DNA from: an uncultured Eubacteriales bacterium
GTDB lineage: Bacteria > Bacillota > Clostridia > Lachnospirales > Lachnospiraceae
Assembly: GCA_900313775.1 (NCBI GenBank)
Contig: OMSP01000063.1
Coordinates: 1 to 20,406, forward strand
DNA: 20,406 nucleotides
Reading direction: 5' to 3'
Position numbers and translations under genes: made by a program. The notes beneath the pieces are model-generated. The model ran no database searches and was not told the origin of the DNA. It was given only the letters and a program-made list of their open reading frames with translations. Positions 8,130 to 16,255 of this stretch are shown here, one piece after another. Every line of letters starts with the position of its first letter. The first letter of the stretch is position 1.

Positions 8130-8993
8130 CTACAGGGACTGCATATCTGAAATGATCTTTAACAGTTTGTTCCCGTAATCTTCTCCGCTGGCCCAACCCA
8201 GTCCCTGAGGATTCTCCTGCATCCCCAGCCACTCGATATAAGGAGCACAGCCGCGCTTGACTTTATCGAAGCGCTTATCGACCTTGGCACCGTTCAATTC
8301 ATCCGTGCAGGCATACGCCTTTAGATGCTGTACCTGCGCGCGTATACCGGTCCGCACATCAGGGAAGGAATTACCGGGTTTCCCGTCTCCTACCGTCCCC
8401 AGACCGGCGAAATTGTACTGTGTGATCGAGTCACTCCCCCGGAATCTGAGCCATCCGGTCTCAACCATGGCCTGAGCAAAGACCACATCGGCGCGCACGC
8501 CCTCTGCCTCTGCCTCCTCTGCTATGATATCGCAGAATTCTTCTATACTGCCGGCCCCGCCTTTTTTCAATGCCTTTGCCGGATAAGAAGCCTTTTCCCT
8601 GTACAGAGCTGCCATCTTATCAGCAGTCACAGAGCTTGTCCCCATGATCGGTGTACCGTTCCCCTGTATCGGAGCAGTCTGTACTGCCTGCTTCTTCTCC
8701 TGAGCTTTCTGTCTCGCCTGTCTGGCCTTTTGCAGAGCCGAAGCTTTATCGGCCTCGCTTACTTTCTGCTTGTCCTGCTCGCTCTTTACGATCGTCCGGA
8801 TCGAATTATCTGTCCTGACCGCGAGCGCGGAAAATGTCAGCTGCATTCCCTGGACATACTGTCTGTCAGGTCCTTTCGCAGCACCGGCATCAGGCTCCGC
8901 CTTAACGGTGATCATCGGGATCACAGCCGCAAGTCCGCAGGCAATGACCAATACCACGATCAGAACAGCCCGTATACTGACCTTTTTCTTCAC
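8130..8993 (-). CDS. Membrane-anchored glucosaminidase-domain protein (peptidoglycan hydrolase)
   Basis: Predicted wall hydrolase of the mannosyl-glycoprotein endo-beta-N-acetylglucosaminidase/LytG-like (GH73) type, cleaving the glycan strand outside the membrane. With the GTG start at 8993 the protein has 287 residues: KKK, then a signal-anchor helix at about 7-29, an Ala/Gln/Lys-rich low-complexity linker at about 70-105, and the catalytic domain from about 140. The motif VVFAQAMVETGWLRFRG contains the presumed acid Glu, E178. FAGLGTVGDGKPGNSF and the final WASGEDYGNKLLKII are also typical. A longer ATG frame from 9116 exists, but its extra residues overlap relQ and are Gly/Arg-rich nonsense, so the GTG inside the relQ stop (GTGA) is preferred. 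No clear Shine-Dalgarno lies close to that GTG, which suggests translational coupling to relQ. Confidence 0.88.
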   Translation of the reverse strand: MKKKVSIRAVLIVVLVIACGLAAVIPMITVKAEPDAGAAKGPDRQYVQGMQLTFSALAVRTDNSIRTIVKSEQDKQKVSEADKASALQKARQARQKAQEKKQAVQTAPIQGNGTPIMGTSSVTADKMAALYREKASYPAKALKKGGAGSIEEFCDIIAEEAEAEGVRADVVFAQAMVETGWLRFRGSDSITQYNFAGLGTVGDGKPGNSFPDVRTGIRAQVQHLKAYACTDELNGAKVDKRFDKVKRGCAPYIEWLGMQENPQGLGWASGEDYGNKLLKIISDMQSL

Positions 8994-9688
8994 GACGACT
9001 GACCCGCTTTCTTTGCGTCTGCCGCCTCCTTCTCCTCCTGTTCCCGGATGCACTCCTGGATCGCCTCGTTCAGTGAGAGCATCTGCATGTCGAGATCGGA
9101 GACCATCTGAGCGCATTCTCTCAGCTGTTTGCTGATATACTCAGGCGCATGACCCTCGAACTTGTAGTATATCTTGTGCTCCAGACTGGCCCAGAAATCC
9201 ATGGCGATCGTGCGGATCTGGATCTCGACTTTGGTCGCCACGACATGATCCGAGAGAAAGATCGGTACGGTTATGATCATATGGTAACTCTTGTAACCGC
9301 TCTCCTTGGGGTTCTTTATATAGTCCTTGATAGAAAGGACCTGCAGATCATCCTGCCCCGCGATCATCTTGGCCAGCTGATAGATATCGGAGGTGAATGA
9401 GCAGATCAGCCGCACACCTGCGATGTCATTGACGTAGCGGACCATATTTTCAATAGATGAATCATAACCGTATTTCTTGAGCTTTTTGACAATGCTCTCC
9501 GGCGATTTGATCCGCGTCTCTATATGTTCGATCGGGTTATAGCGATGTATATGCTGAAACTCCAGGTTAAGGACATTTAGCCTGGTATTCACTTCCTGAA
9601 GAGCCGCGTCATAGAGGAACATAATGGTGTTCCAGCTGTCGATATCCTCATAATTGTGGATCGCTTCTTCTATGGACTGCGTGTTCAT
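8990..9688 (-). CDS. relQ: Small alarmone synthetase, RelQ/YjbM type (GTP pyrophosphokinase)
   Basis: Makes (p)ppGpp by transferring pyrophosphate from ATP to GDP or GTP. It is a single-domain synthetase of 232 residues without the HD hydrolase or TGS/ACT parts of full RelA/SpoT. Synthetase motifs are visible in order: RIKSPESIVKKL (59-70), DIAGVRLIC (88-96), KDYIKNPKESGYKSYH (121-136), VEIQIRT (154-160) and WASLEHK (166-172). The C-terminal helix is highly charged and Gln/Glu-rich (to about 225), as in RelQ tetramers. A promoter lies just upstream, so relQ heads a transcript that continues into the glucosaminidase gene. RelP (YwaC) is the alternative subclass; the strict assignment would need a tree. 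Confidence 0.93.
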   Translation of the reverse strand: MNTQSIEEAIHNYEDIDSWNTIMFLYDAALQEVNTRLNVLNLEFQHIHRYNPIEHIETRIKSPESIVKKLKKYGYDSSIENMVRYVNDIAGVRLICSFTSDIYQLAKMIAGQDDLQVLSIKDYIKNPKESGYKSYHMIITVPIFLSDHVVATKVEIQIRTIAMDFWASLEHKIYYKFEGHAPEYISKQLRECAQMVSDLDMQMLSLNEAIQECIREQEEKEAADAKKAGQSS

Positions 9689-9712
9689 CTATTTTCAACC
9701 TTCCTAGTCGTA

Positions 9713-9742
9713 ATCATACCATATCTTGTGGTTTCTCGGCAA
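9713..9742 (-). promoter_or_regulatory. Predicted sigma-A promoter of relQ
   Basis: Minus strand TTGCCG (9742-9737), an 18-base spacer and TATGAT (9718-9713). The spacer ends in TGG, giving an extended -10 (TG-N-TATGAT). It sits 25 bases before the relQ ATG, in the only gap of this stretch, and makes relQ the first gene of the left cluster. Confidence 0.6.
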
Positions 9743-9753
9743 GAAAGCCTCTT

Positions 9754-11163
9754 TTATTGTTGCTGATCCTCAGTCTTCTTCTCGTCAGAGGATTCCTCGG
9801 TCTTTTCTTTGTCCTCAGAATCTTCAGTCTCTACCTCGTTTGCCTCTATGATCTTGCCGTCGAGACCGCTCTGAGCTGCCTTGGCGTAGGCTGTATCCGG
9901 ATGATTCTTGATGATCATCTTATAGTAGATCTTGGCGTTCTTTTTGTTTTCCATATGAGCGTAGCAGTTGGCCAGCATCAGCATGACCTCGCCGTCGCCG
10001 TAGTCATCCTGCATTTTCAGGACATTGACAAGCTTCGGGATAGCCTCCTCGTAACGGTGGGCATCATAGCTCTCTTTCGCCGCATTGTACCGGTTCTTGA
10101 CATAGAGAGGGAAGAGTTCCTCGGCAATCGCATCGTATCTTTCCCTGCCGATCTCTCCCAGCTTCTCCGGATCGATCGCCAGCATTTGTTCAAGAATAGC
10201 CGCATGTGTATTGCTGCCCTGTGTGAATTCCACCTGCGATTTGAGCAGATTCTCATAGCAGTCTTTGACCGATGTCTTTGTCTCATCGTCCGCCTTTGCC
10301 AGATCCGGATTACGGCGATACTCCTCCAGTTCCGTCTTGAGCGCGTCGATCTGAGCCTGCTGTGCTGCAATCTTATCGGTATAAGCTGCGATCAGCTTGC
10401 CGGCTTCTTTGTTGGCTCTGCTTCGGATCAGCGGGCCGGCCAGGAGGAATACGACAGCTGCTCCCAGGATAAGTCCGATGACGATATTGGTCCATATTTT
10501 ACCGGTCCCTGCAGCTCCCGTCTCATCGACAGGCCGGATGATCGTCTCATTGCCCCGCTTATAGCTGACCGAATGCCGGCTCCCCTCGGCATCCGCCTGC
10601 CGGGCGATCCTTAAGGGTCTCACCTTCTTGAGTTCATGCCAGTATGTCAGCGTCAGCTCATCGCTCTCATCGATCGCGCGGGCGCGGATCAGCGCCTGTC
10701 GAGCCTTTGCATACTGTCGTTTAGTCAGATAGATCAGCGCCAGCAGCTGCCAGGCTTTGAGCAGACCGGGATGGATATCCACCGCCTCAGCCAGCTGCAG
10801 TACCGCCATGTCAGCATTGCCGTCACGACAGTATCGCAAGCCCTGATTGTATTTGCGGATCGATATATCGATCGCCTGCAGTTCATCAGCCTGATTCTGT
10901 ACGCTGCTGATAAAATAATTCGACAGCTGATCGCGCGGATTCATCATCTTGCTGATCATCCACGTCGAAAGCGCCTCCGGCACTTCACCGCGGGCATATT
11001 GGATCAGACCGAGGAGATTGCGCGCTTCCAGATTGGTGCGGTCGTACTGAAGCGAGCGCCTTAGAGAGGACATCGCGCCCGACAGATCGCGGATCCCGGC
11101 TTTGGTAAGCGCGTCATTGTACCAGCTGTATGACTGGCGTGTCATCGCATCTAGTCTTGCCAT
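9754..11163 (-). CDS. Membrane TPR protein with coiled coil, 469 aa
   Basis: Two-sided repeat protein. TPR-like helices fill residues 10-180 (LSGAMSSLRRSLQYDRTNLEARNLLG, DMAVLQLAEAVDIHPGLLKA, YAKARQALIRARAIDES). One transmembrane helix follows at about 224-245, then a coiled coil at about 255-283 (AQQAQIDALKTELEEYRR), a second TPR set at about 345-430 (YDAHRYEEAIPKLVNVLKM, AHMENKKNAKIYYKMIIKNHP) and an acidic/Gln tail rich in Glu, Asp and Lys (440-469). It should place one TPR face in the cytoplasm and one outside, an arrangement suited to bridging. The ATG follows GGAG and lies only a few bases past the small gene at 11166-11318, in one transcript with the LTA-synthase-family gene. Specific function not recognised. 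Confidence 0.85.
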   Translation of the reverse strand: MARLDAMTRQSYSWYNDALTKAGIRDLSGAMSSLRRSLQYDRTNLEARNLLGLIQYARGEVPEALSTWMISKMMNPRDQLSNYFISSVQNQADELQAIDISIRKYNQGLRYCRDGNADMAVLQLAEAVDIHPGLLKAWQLLALIYLTKRQYAKARQALIRARAIDESDELTLTYWHELKKVRPLRIARQADAEGSRHSVSYKRGNETIIRPVDETGAAGTGKIWTNIVIGLILGAAVVFLLAGPLIRSRANKEAGKLIAAYTDKIAAQQAQIDALKTELEEYRRNPDLAKADDETKTSVKDCYENLLKSQVEFTQGSNTHAAILEQMLAIDPEKLGEIGRERYDAIAEELFPLYVKNRYNAAKESYDAHRYEEAIPKLVNVLKMQDDYGDGEVMLMLANCYAHMENKKNAKIYYKMIIKNHPDTAYAKAAQSGLDGKIIEANEVETEDSEDKEKTEESSDEKKTEDQQQ

Positions 11164-11165
11164 AA

Positions 11166-11318
11166 TTATCTCCGTCTGTCTTCTCGTTCGGCCGCGCGCC
11201 GTCTGCCTTGCGGTTCCTCCTGCGCATCAGTGAAGCTCTCCTGATACAGCGCGTCCTCGATATCATCTACTTCCATGATCGGAGTAAACTTCTGCAGTTC
11301 TTCTTCAAAATTCAGCAT
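11166..11318 (-). CDS. Small 50-aa protein between the LTA-synthase-family and TPR genes
   Basis: An open frame of 50 codons, ATG at 11318 to TAA at 11166, beginning MLNFEEELQKF and ending in a run of Arg/Glu (RRRAAEREDRRR). The first 37 residues are acidic (EVDDIEDALYQ) and the last 13 strongly basic; there is no transmembrane helix and no cysteine. Its ATG lies 14 bases inside the end of the upstream gene and is preceded by AAAGGAGC at a good spacing, and its own end carries the GGAG box of the downstream TPR gene. It therefore fills the only space between two co-oriented genes, which argues that it is translated. I do not recognise a family. Alternatively this could be an untranslated spacer. 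Confidence 0.6.
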   Translation of the reverse strand: MLNFEEELQKFTPIMEVDDIEDALYQESFTDAQEEPQGRRRAAEREDRRR

Positions 11319-13437
11319 CCCCGTCCTGCTCCTTTTCCTGTTGTTCGACTAATATGCCTCCCTGATATATAAAAGTCCCGGAACTTCTGAATATACGGCT
11401 CTTGGATCCGACCTGGCAGATCCTGATGAGATCTCCCTCCGCCAGATCCTTGTCGGTGAAATCAAGTCTGGTATTATTCAGAAACTCTGTCTTGACCTTT
11501 TCGTCATTCACGTAGACACTGCTGTTCTGCGTGAATCCGTTGCCGAAGATCGAGTAGCTGTCATCAGCCATCTTCCGTATACTGTCTACTGTGACATCAG
11601 AAATCCCCATCTGCAAATGTCCCTCGGTAAACGGTCTCTTCTTGTCCGGATAGATATAGAGCTCACCGTAGAGGATGTCATACTGTACGAGTTCCAGATC
11701 TTCGAGATAATGCTTGCTCCCGTGCCTCTTCTGGTGATAATTGAAGACTGTTCCGGAGTGAATGCCGAGCCGGTCCATCACCTCGGCAGTCACCTGATAG
11801 GCGGCGAGATTGGTATCCTTTTTCTCAAGACCCATATTGTCCCAGATCAAGAAATTGGTGTTGTAAAGGTAACGGCTCTTGACATCACTTTCCCGCAGTC
11901 CCATTGTCGGCAGGTGATCACCGTAGATAAAGACGATAGTCGGCTCCTCTCTCTTTTCGAGCATTTCCGTCAGCTCTCCCAGAACTTTGTCGGTCTCATA
12001 CATCTGATTGCAGAAATACTCCCATTTGTTTTTGACCGCCTCATCCTCGATGCCTTCAAGCGTGATCTCCGGATGCTCGATGATCCTTTTCTCGGGATAG
12101 TCTCCGTGTCCCTGCACGGTCACTGTAAAGAGGAAATCCCTCCCTTTTGTGGAGTCCAGTGCCTGCTCCATATACCGCGGAAGAACCATATCCTTTGCCC
12201 AGCCGTTTTCTGTGTACTGAAGTATGTTCATGAACTCCTTGCTGATATAGTAATCAAAACCCAGATTGTTGTACACGTCAGCGCGGCTGTAGAAATTGCC
12301 TCCGTTATTGTGGAAGGCAAAAGAGGTATAACCGATCTCACCCAGGGCGCTGGCTGCGCTCTCACAAGTCTCCTCTTTGAGGATCGTCTTGAACGGATAC
12401 TCTCCCGGTCCGAACGAACGCATATTCATACCGGTCAGCACTTCAAACTCCGTATTAGCAGTTCCGGCTCCGACGGACGGCGCCTTGAAATACCCGGTGG
12501 AGAACTCCTTTTCCCATTTATGGAAATTCGGCAGAACATCCTTGTTCGGACGGATCCACCCCACTTCATCGGTATCAAAGAACGATTCCCACTGGATTAA
12601 AATGATATTCGGCTGTCTTTCTTTTTTCTTGGGCGCTTTGACCTTTTGCAGTGTATATTCCGGGTTTATCTCCGTGATCTTTTCTTCGGTATAGCCTTCC
12701 GGCTGATTGATACCTGTATTGAAAAGGCTCGTCATGAAGCAGTATGGCAGCCCGTAATCCTGATATGCGAATGCCACGTTTCCGAAATAAGACGAAAGCA
12801 CGCGCTTGTTCGTCGCATACTTGGTGACCAGCGGTATCGACAGGAGCAGTGCTGCACAGACCGCAATGGCGATGCCGCGGTGCATCGTTCCCTTGAACTG
12901 CGCTCCTCTCCTCCAGAAAGTGACAAGCCAAAACACGACAGCCGCCAGACCGACAATGGTGACAGCCAGTTCTATGACGGAAAAATACCTCGTCGCGACA
13001 GCGGCCGCCTCCGACAGCGCCTTCATATCCTGCGCGTTAAACGGTGTTACGCGCTTGAGGAGCAAAGCTCCGTTGATGATACCGATCAGCAGCCACAGAA
13101 GGCTGACCAGGATCCGCGTAAACATCCTCCGTCTGAAAAGATAGCTGAGACAGAGCGTCGCGAAGATCAGGTACATATTGTAGAGGAACACCAGAGGCGA
13201 CCCCGTCAGATACCCGAATGCTTTGGCTGCCGAATGCCGTGACAAAGCTTCGATCATGAAATTGATCACAAAAGCGAGCAGGATCGTATAAAGTACAGAG
13301 AATTTGTTGAGATGCCTGCATACCGGCTTCATCCTCTGAGCCATCTTGCTGTTTGCACGCTTTTTCATGATCTCCTCGCGGCGCTGCTTGCGCTCGGCTC
13401 TGCGCGCTTTGATTGTTTCCTTAGAGATCTTTTTCAT
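11305..13437 (-). CDS. LTA synthase family protein (membrane sulfatase/phosphoglycerol transferase) with C-terminal IPT/TIG-like domain
   Basis: Membrane enzyme of the LtaS group that moves glycerol phosphate from phosphatidylglycerol onto an acceptor in the envelope. After a very basic tail (1-42) come five transmembrane helices at about 46-64, 82-101, 107-129, 155-175 and 187-207. The outer sulfatase-fold domain starts near 275 (PNIILIQWESFF). Metal and catalytic residues are visible: E284, nucleophile T326 in GAGTANTEFEVLTG, and D507-H508 in YGDHLP. Residues about 612-695 form an additional beta-rich segment (FGNGFTQNSSVYVNDEKV, then LAEGDLIRICQVGS) that looks like an IPT/TIG domain, which S. 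aureus LtaS lacks. It begins three bases after the valS stop, and its end overlaps the small gene. The acceptor is unknown: it could make LTA or modify another glycan. Confidence 0.87.
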   Translation of the reverse strand: MKKISKETIKARRAERKQRREEIMKKRANSKMAQRMKPVCRHLNKFSVLYTILLAFVINFMIEALSRHSAAKAFGYLTGSPLVFLYNMYLIFATLCLSYLFRRRMFTRILVSLLWLLIGIINGALLLKRVTPFNAQDMKALSEAAAVATRYFSVIELAVTIVGLAAVVFWLVTFWRRGAQFKGTMHRGIAIAVCAALLLSIPLVTKYATNKRVLSSYFGNVAFAYQDYGLPYCFMTSLFNTGINQPEGYTEEKITEINPEYTLQKVKAPKKKERQPNIILIQWESFFDTDEVGWIRPNKDVLPNFHKWEKEFSTGYFKAPSVGAGTANTEFEVLTGMNMRSFGPGEYPFKTILKEETCESAASALGEIGYTSFAFHNNGGNFYSRADVYNNLGFDYYISKEFMNILQYTENGWAKDMVLPRYMEQALDSTKGRDFLFTVTVQGHGDYPEKRIIEHPEITLEGIEDEAVKNKWEYFCNQMYETDKVLGELTEMLEKREEPTIVFIYGDHLPTMGLRESDVKSRYLYNTNFLIWDNMGLEKKDTNLAAYQVTAEVMDRLGIHSGTVFNYHQKRHGSKHYLEDLELVQYDILYGELYIYPDKKRPFTEGHLQMGISDVTVDSIRKMADDSYSIFGNGFTQNSSVYVNDEKVKTEFLNNTRLDFTDKDLAEGDLIRICQVGSKSRIFRSSGTFIYQGGILVEQQEKEQDGDAEF

Positions 13438-13440
13438 ATT

Positions 13441-16071
13441 CTACTTCAATGCTGCCAGCTGCTTCTCCACCTGCTCCATCATCTCCTGATAACGGGCCTG
13501 CTTCTCCTTCTCTTCCTGTACCTTGGCTTCCGGTGCCTTCTTCAGGAAGTTCTCGTTCTTCAACATCCCCGCCGAGCGCTTTAGCTCCTTCTCCAGACGC
13601 TCGCGCTCCTTTGTCAGGCGATCGATCTCTGCCTGCTTGTCCACCAGCTCTGCCAACGGCAGATAAGCTGTACCGCCGTCAAAGACGACCGCCACCATGC
13701 CTTCGGCATCGCCTGTAAACGCCTCGAATCCGGTCGCGCGTGCCAGCGGCTGGATCGATGCCTGGCTGACATTCAGCCAGTCCATCAGGTTCCTGTCCTC
13801 GCTGTCGATCATCACGCTCGTCTTACGTGCCGGCGGCACATCCATCTCCGAGCGGATATTGCGGATGCCGCGCACCATATCCTTGATGCGGCTCATCTGC
13901 TTCTCGTCCTCCGGAAAATTCAGAGTCTCGTCGTAGACCGGCCAGTCAGAGAGCATCAGAAAGTCCTTTCCGCCTGTCAGCGCGCTGTAGATCTCCTCGG
14001 TGACGAACGGCATGAACGGATGCATGAGCTTCAGCGCTTTGATCAGCGTATCTTTCAGGACCCAGAGCACCGTGTTGGCCGCTTTCGGATCCTCATTTTT
14101 ATTGTAAATACGGTCCTTGGCCATCTCGATATACCAGTCGCAGAACTCGTCCCAGACAAAATCATGTACTTTCTGTACCGCGATACCCAGTTCGTATTTA
14201 TCCATGTTCTCGGTCATGTCTTTGGCCAGAGAGTTGGCCGCTGACATGATCCAACGGTCGGCCGGAAGCAGGTCCTCTGCGGCCGGTCTGCTCAGATCGG
14301 CATCATCCAGATTCATCAGGATGAAGCGCGAAGCATTCCACATCTTGTTGGCGAAGTTCCTGCTCGCCTCCACGCGCTCATCGTAATAGCGCATATCATT
14401 TCCGGGCGCATTGCCTGTCACCAGCGTCAGGCGCAGAGCATCCGCTCCGTACTGGTCAATGACCTCCAGCGGATCGATACCGTTGCCGAGCGACTTGCTC
14501 ATCTTGCGCCCCAGCGAATCGCGCACCAGGCCGTGGATCAGCACGGTGTGGAACGGCGACTTCCCGGTGTGCTCATAGCCGGAGAAGACCATGCGTACGA
14601 CCCAGAAGAAGATGATGTCATAGCCTGTGACCAAGACGCTGGTCGGATAGAACTTTTTAAAATCTTCCGTCTCCTCGGGCCAGCCGAGAGTTGAGAACGG
14701 CCACAGCGCAGAGGAGAACCATGTGTCCAGCGTATCCTCATCCTGCGTCAGATGTGTACAGCCGCATTTCGGACATTTATCCGGTTTGCCGGAACAAACC
14801 ACGACCTCACCGCATTCATCACAGTAGTAGGCCGGGATCCTGTGCCCCCACCAGATCTGTCTCGAAATACACCAGTCGTGAATCGTCTCAAGCCAGTGCA
14901 GATATATCTTGTTGAAACGCTCCGGGACGAAACGAAGATCGCCGTTGTATATCGCCTCCATAGCAGGCTTAGCCAGTTCGTCCATCTTGACGAACCACTG
15001 TTCTTTTACCATCGGTTCGACCGTCGTCTTGCAACGGTCATGAGTACCTACTGCATGACTATGGTCTTTGACCTTGACCAGATAACCGCCCTCTTCGAGA
15101 TCTTTTACGATCTGCTCACGCGCCTCATAGCGGTCCATACCTGCATATTTGCCGCCGTTCTCGTTGATCGTCGCGTCGTCATTTAAGATGTTGACGATCT
15201 CAAGGTCATGCCGCTGACCGACCTCGAAGTCATTCGGGTCATGTGCAGGAGTAATCTTGACCGCGCCGGTACCGAATTCCATATCGACATACTCATCGGC
15301 AACGACCGGGATCTCCTTGTTCACAAGCGGCAGGATGACCGTCTTACCGACGATATCCTTATAGCGCTCATCGTCCGGATGTACCGCGATCGCCGTATCG
15401 CCGAGCATCGTCTCAGGCCTGGTCGTCGCGATCTCCAGTGATCCGCTTCCGTCAGTGTACGGATAAATGATATGCCAGAAGTGGCCGTTTTGCTCCTCAT
15501 GCTCGACCTCGGCATCGGACAGAGAGGTCTTGCAGGTCGGGCACCAGTTGATGATGCGCTTCCCGCGGTAAATATATCCCTTGTTATAGAGATTGATAAA
15601 TACCGTTTCGACCGCCTTGGAGCAGCCTTCGTCGAGAGTGAAGCGCTCGCGCTCCCAGTCGCAGGAAGTACCGAGTTTTTTCAGCTGCTCGGTGATCGCA
15701 CCGCCGTACTCTTCTTTCCACTCCCAGACTTTCTCCAGGAAAGCTTCGCGTCCTATCTCGCGCTTATCGATTCCCTGATCTTTTAAGGTGTTGGTCACGC
15801 GCACCTCTGTCGAGATCGCTGCATGATCTGTGCCCGGCAGCCACAGGGCATTATAACCCTGCATCCTCTTATACCGGATCAGGATGTCCTGCAGAGTCTC
15901 ATCGAGCGCGTGTCCCATATGGAGCTTGCCCGTAATATTGGGCGGCGGGATAACGATGGTGAAGGGCTCTTTCACGGAATCAGCATCCGCGTGAAAAGCT
16001 CGTGCCTTCTCCCACTTCTCATACCATTTTGCTTCGATTTCTTTCGGATTGTAGGCGCTTGCAAGTTCCAA
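13441..16071 (-). CDS. valS: Valine--tRNA ligase
   Basis: Charges tRNA-Val; class Ia synthetase. With the TTG start at 16071 it has 876 residues, normal for ValRS. Signature motifs: PPPNITGKLHMGHAL with HIGH-type HMGH at 51-54, the WCPTCKTSLSDAEVEHE zinc-binding and editing region, TTRPETMLGDTA of the CP1 editing domain, a second zinc knuckle (CDECGEVVVC...CPKCGC), and KMSKSLGNGIDP with KMSKS at 523-527. The C-terminal ~70 residues form the usual tRNA-arm coiled coil (ERLEKELKRSAGML). An upstream TTG at 16107 would add 12 residues of no family character. The TTG at 16071 starts MELASAYNPKEIE and has GGAAGGAAG seven bases ahead, so it is preferred. No T-box leader precedes it. Confidence 0.95.
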   Translation of the reverse strand: MELASAYNPKEIEAKWYEKWEKARAFHADADSVKEPFTIVIPPPNITGKLHMGHALDETLQDILIRYKRMQGYNALWLPGTDHAAISTEVRVTNTLKDQGIDKREIGREAFLEKVWEWKEEYGGAITEQLKKLGTSCDWERERFTLDEGCSKAVETVFINLYNKGYIYRGKRIINWCPTCKTSLSDAEVEHEEQNGHFWHIIYPYTDGSGSLEIATTRPETMLGDTAIAVHPDDERYKDIVGKTVILPLVNKEIPVVADEYVDMEFGTGAVKITPAHDPNDFEVGQRHDLEIVNILNDDATINENGGKYAGMDRYEAREQIVKDLEEGGYLVKVKDHSHAVGTHDRCKTTVEPMVKEQWFVKMDELAKPAMEAIYNGDLRFVPERFNKIYLHWLETIHDWCISRQIWWGHRIPAYYCDECGEVVVCSGKPDKCPKCGCTHLTQDEDTLDTWFSSALWPFSTLGWPEETEDFKKFYPTSVLVTGYDIIFFWVVRMVFSGYEHTGKSPFHTVLIHGLVRDSLGRKMSKSLGNGIDPLEVIDQYGADALRLTLVTGNAPGNDMRYYDERVEASRNFANKMWNASRFILMNLDDADLSRPAAEDLLPADRWIMSAANSLAKDMTENMDKYELGIAVQKVHDFVWDEFCDWYIEMAKDRIYNKNEDPKAANTVLWVLKDTLIKALKLMHPFMPFVTEEIYSALTGGKDFLMLSDWPVYDETLNFPEDEKQMSRIKDMVRGIRNIRSEMDVPPARKTSVMIDSEDRNLMDWLNVSQASIQPLARATGFEAFTGDAEGMVAVVFDGGTAYLPLAELVDKQAEIDRLTKERERLEKELKRSAGMLKNENFLKKAPEAKVQEEKEKQARYQEMMEQVEKQLAALK

Positions 16072-16131
16072 TGTATATCTTCCTTCCTGTATGCTTAATA
16101 CGCACAATAACGCATTCTAAATCAATTTATT

Positions 16132-16160
16132 ATAATACCACTAAACAGGCTAAATCTCAA
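16132..16160 (-). promoter_or_regulatory. Predicted sigma-A promoter of valS
   Basis: On the minus strand TTGAGA (16160-16155), a 17-base spacer and TATTAT (16137-16132), overlapped by an alternative TATAAT (16134-16129). It lies about 60 bases before the TTG start. The leader that would result is about 55 nucleotides, too short for a T-box. The consensus fit is moderate. Confidence 0.5.
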
Positions 16161-16229
16161 GTTGGCGACCACTATATCTGCAACCCGGCCGGCATTTTGC
16201 AATTGTCCTCATCGCAGCGGCAGGATATG

Positions 16230-16255
16230 TGTTATAGTGATGTTAACGGATAACA
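16230..16255 (+). promoter_or_regulatory. Extended -10 promoter and inverted repeat ahead of the SDR gene
   Basis: TG-t-TATAGT at 16230-16238 is an extended -10 element with no good -35. Just downstream TGTTA (16241-16245) and TAACA (16251-16255) form an inverted repeat with five bases between the arms, and TGTTAT (16230-16235) can also pair with ATAACA (16250-16255). The repeat would straddle the transcription start, a common place for a repressor to bind. The gene's ribosome binding site GAAGGAGAG follows at 16261-16269. No regulator gene is near. Confidence 0.4.

Noticed and set aside
8994..9116. Longer ATG start for the glucosaminidase
   Set aside because: The added residues overlap relQ and are Gly/Arg-rich without family character; the signal-anchor begins right after the GTG at 8993.
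9730..9749. Hairpin between the TPR gene and relQ as a terminator
   Set aside because: The stem has a bulge and no T-run on the minus strand. A T-rich tail exists only on the plus strand, where no gene ends. It also overlaps the relQ -35.
9757..10614. Plus-strand 285-codon frame opposite the 469-aa TPR gene
   Set aside because: Hydrophobic runs come from the reverse reading of acidic/Glu-rich helices; no start signal.
11617..12600. Long plus-strand open frame (327 codons) opposite the LTA-synthase-family gene
   Set aside because: It is antisense to a gene with clear catalytic motifs, has no recognisable domain and no convincing ribosome binding site. Such shadows are expected from the codon bias here.
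16072..16107. Upstream TTG start for valS
   Set aside because: It adds MCVLSIQEGRYT, which encodes the ribosome binding site of the better TTG start at 16071.
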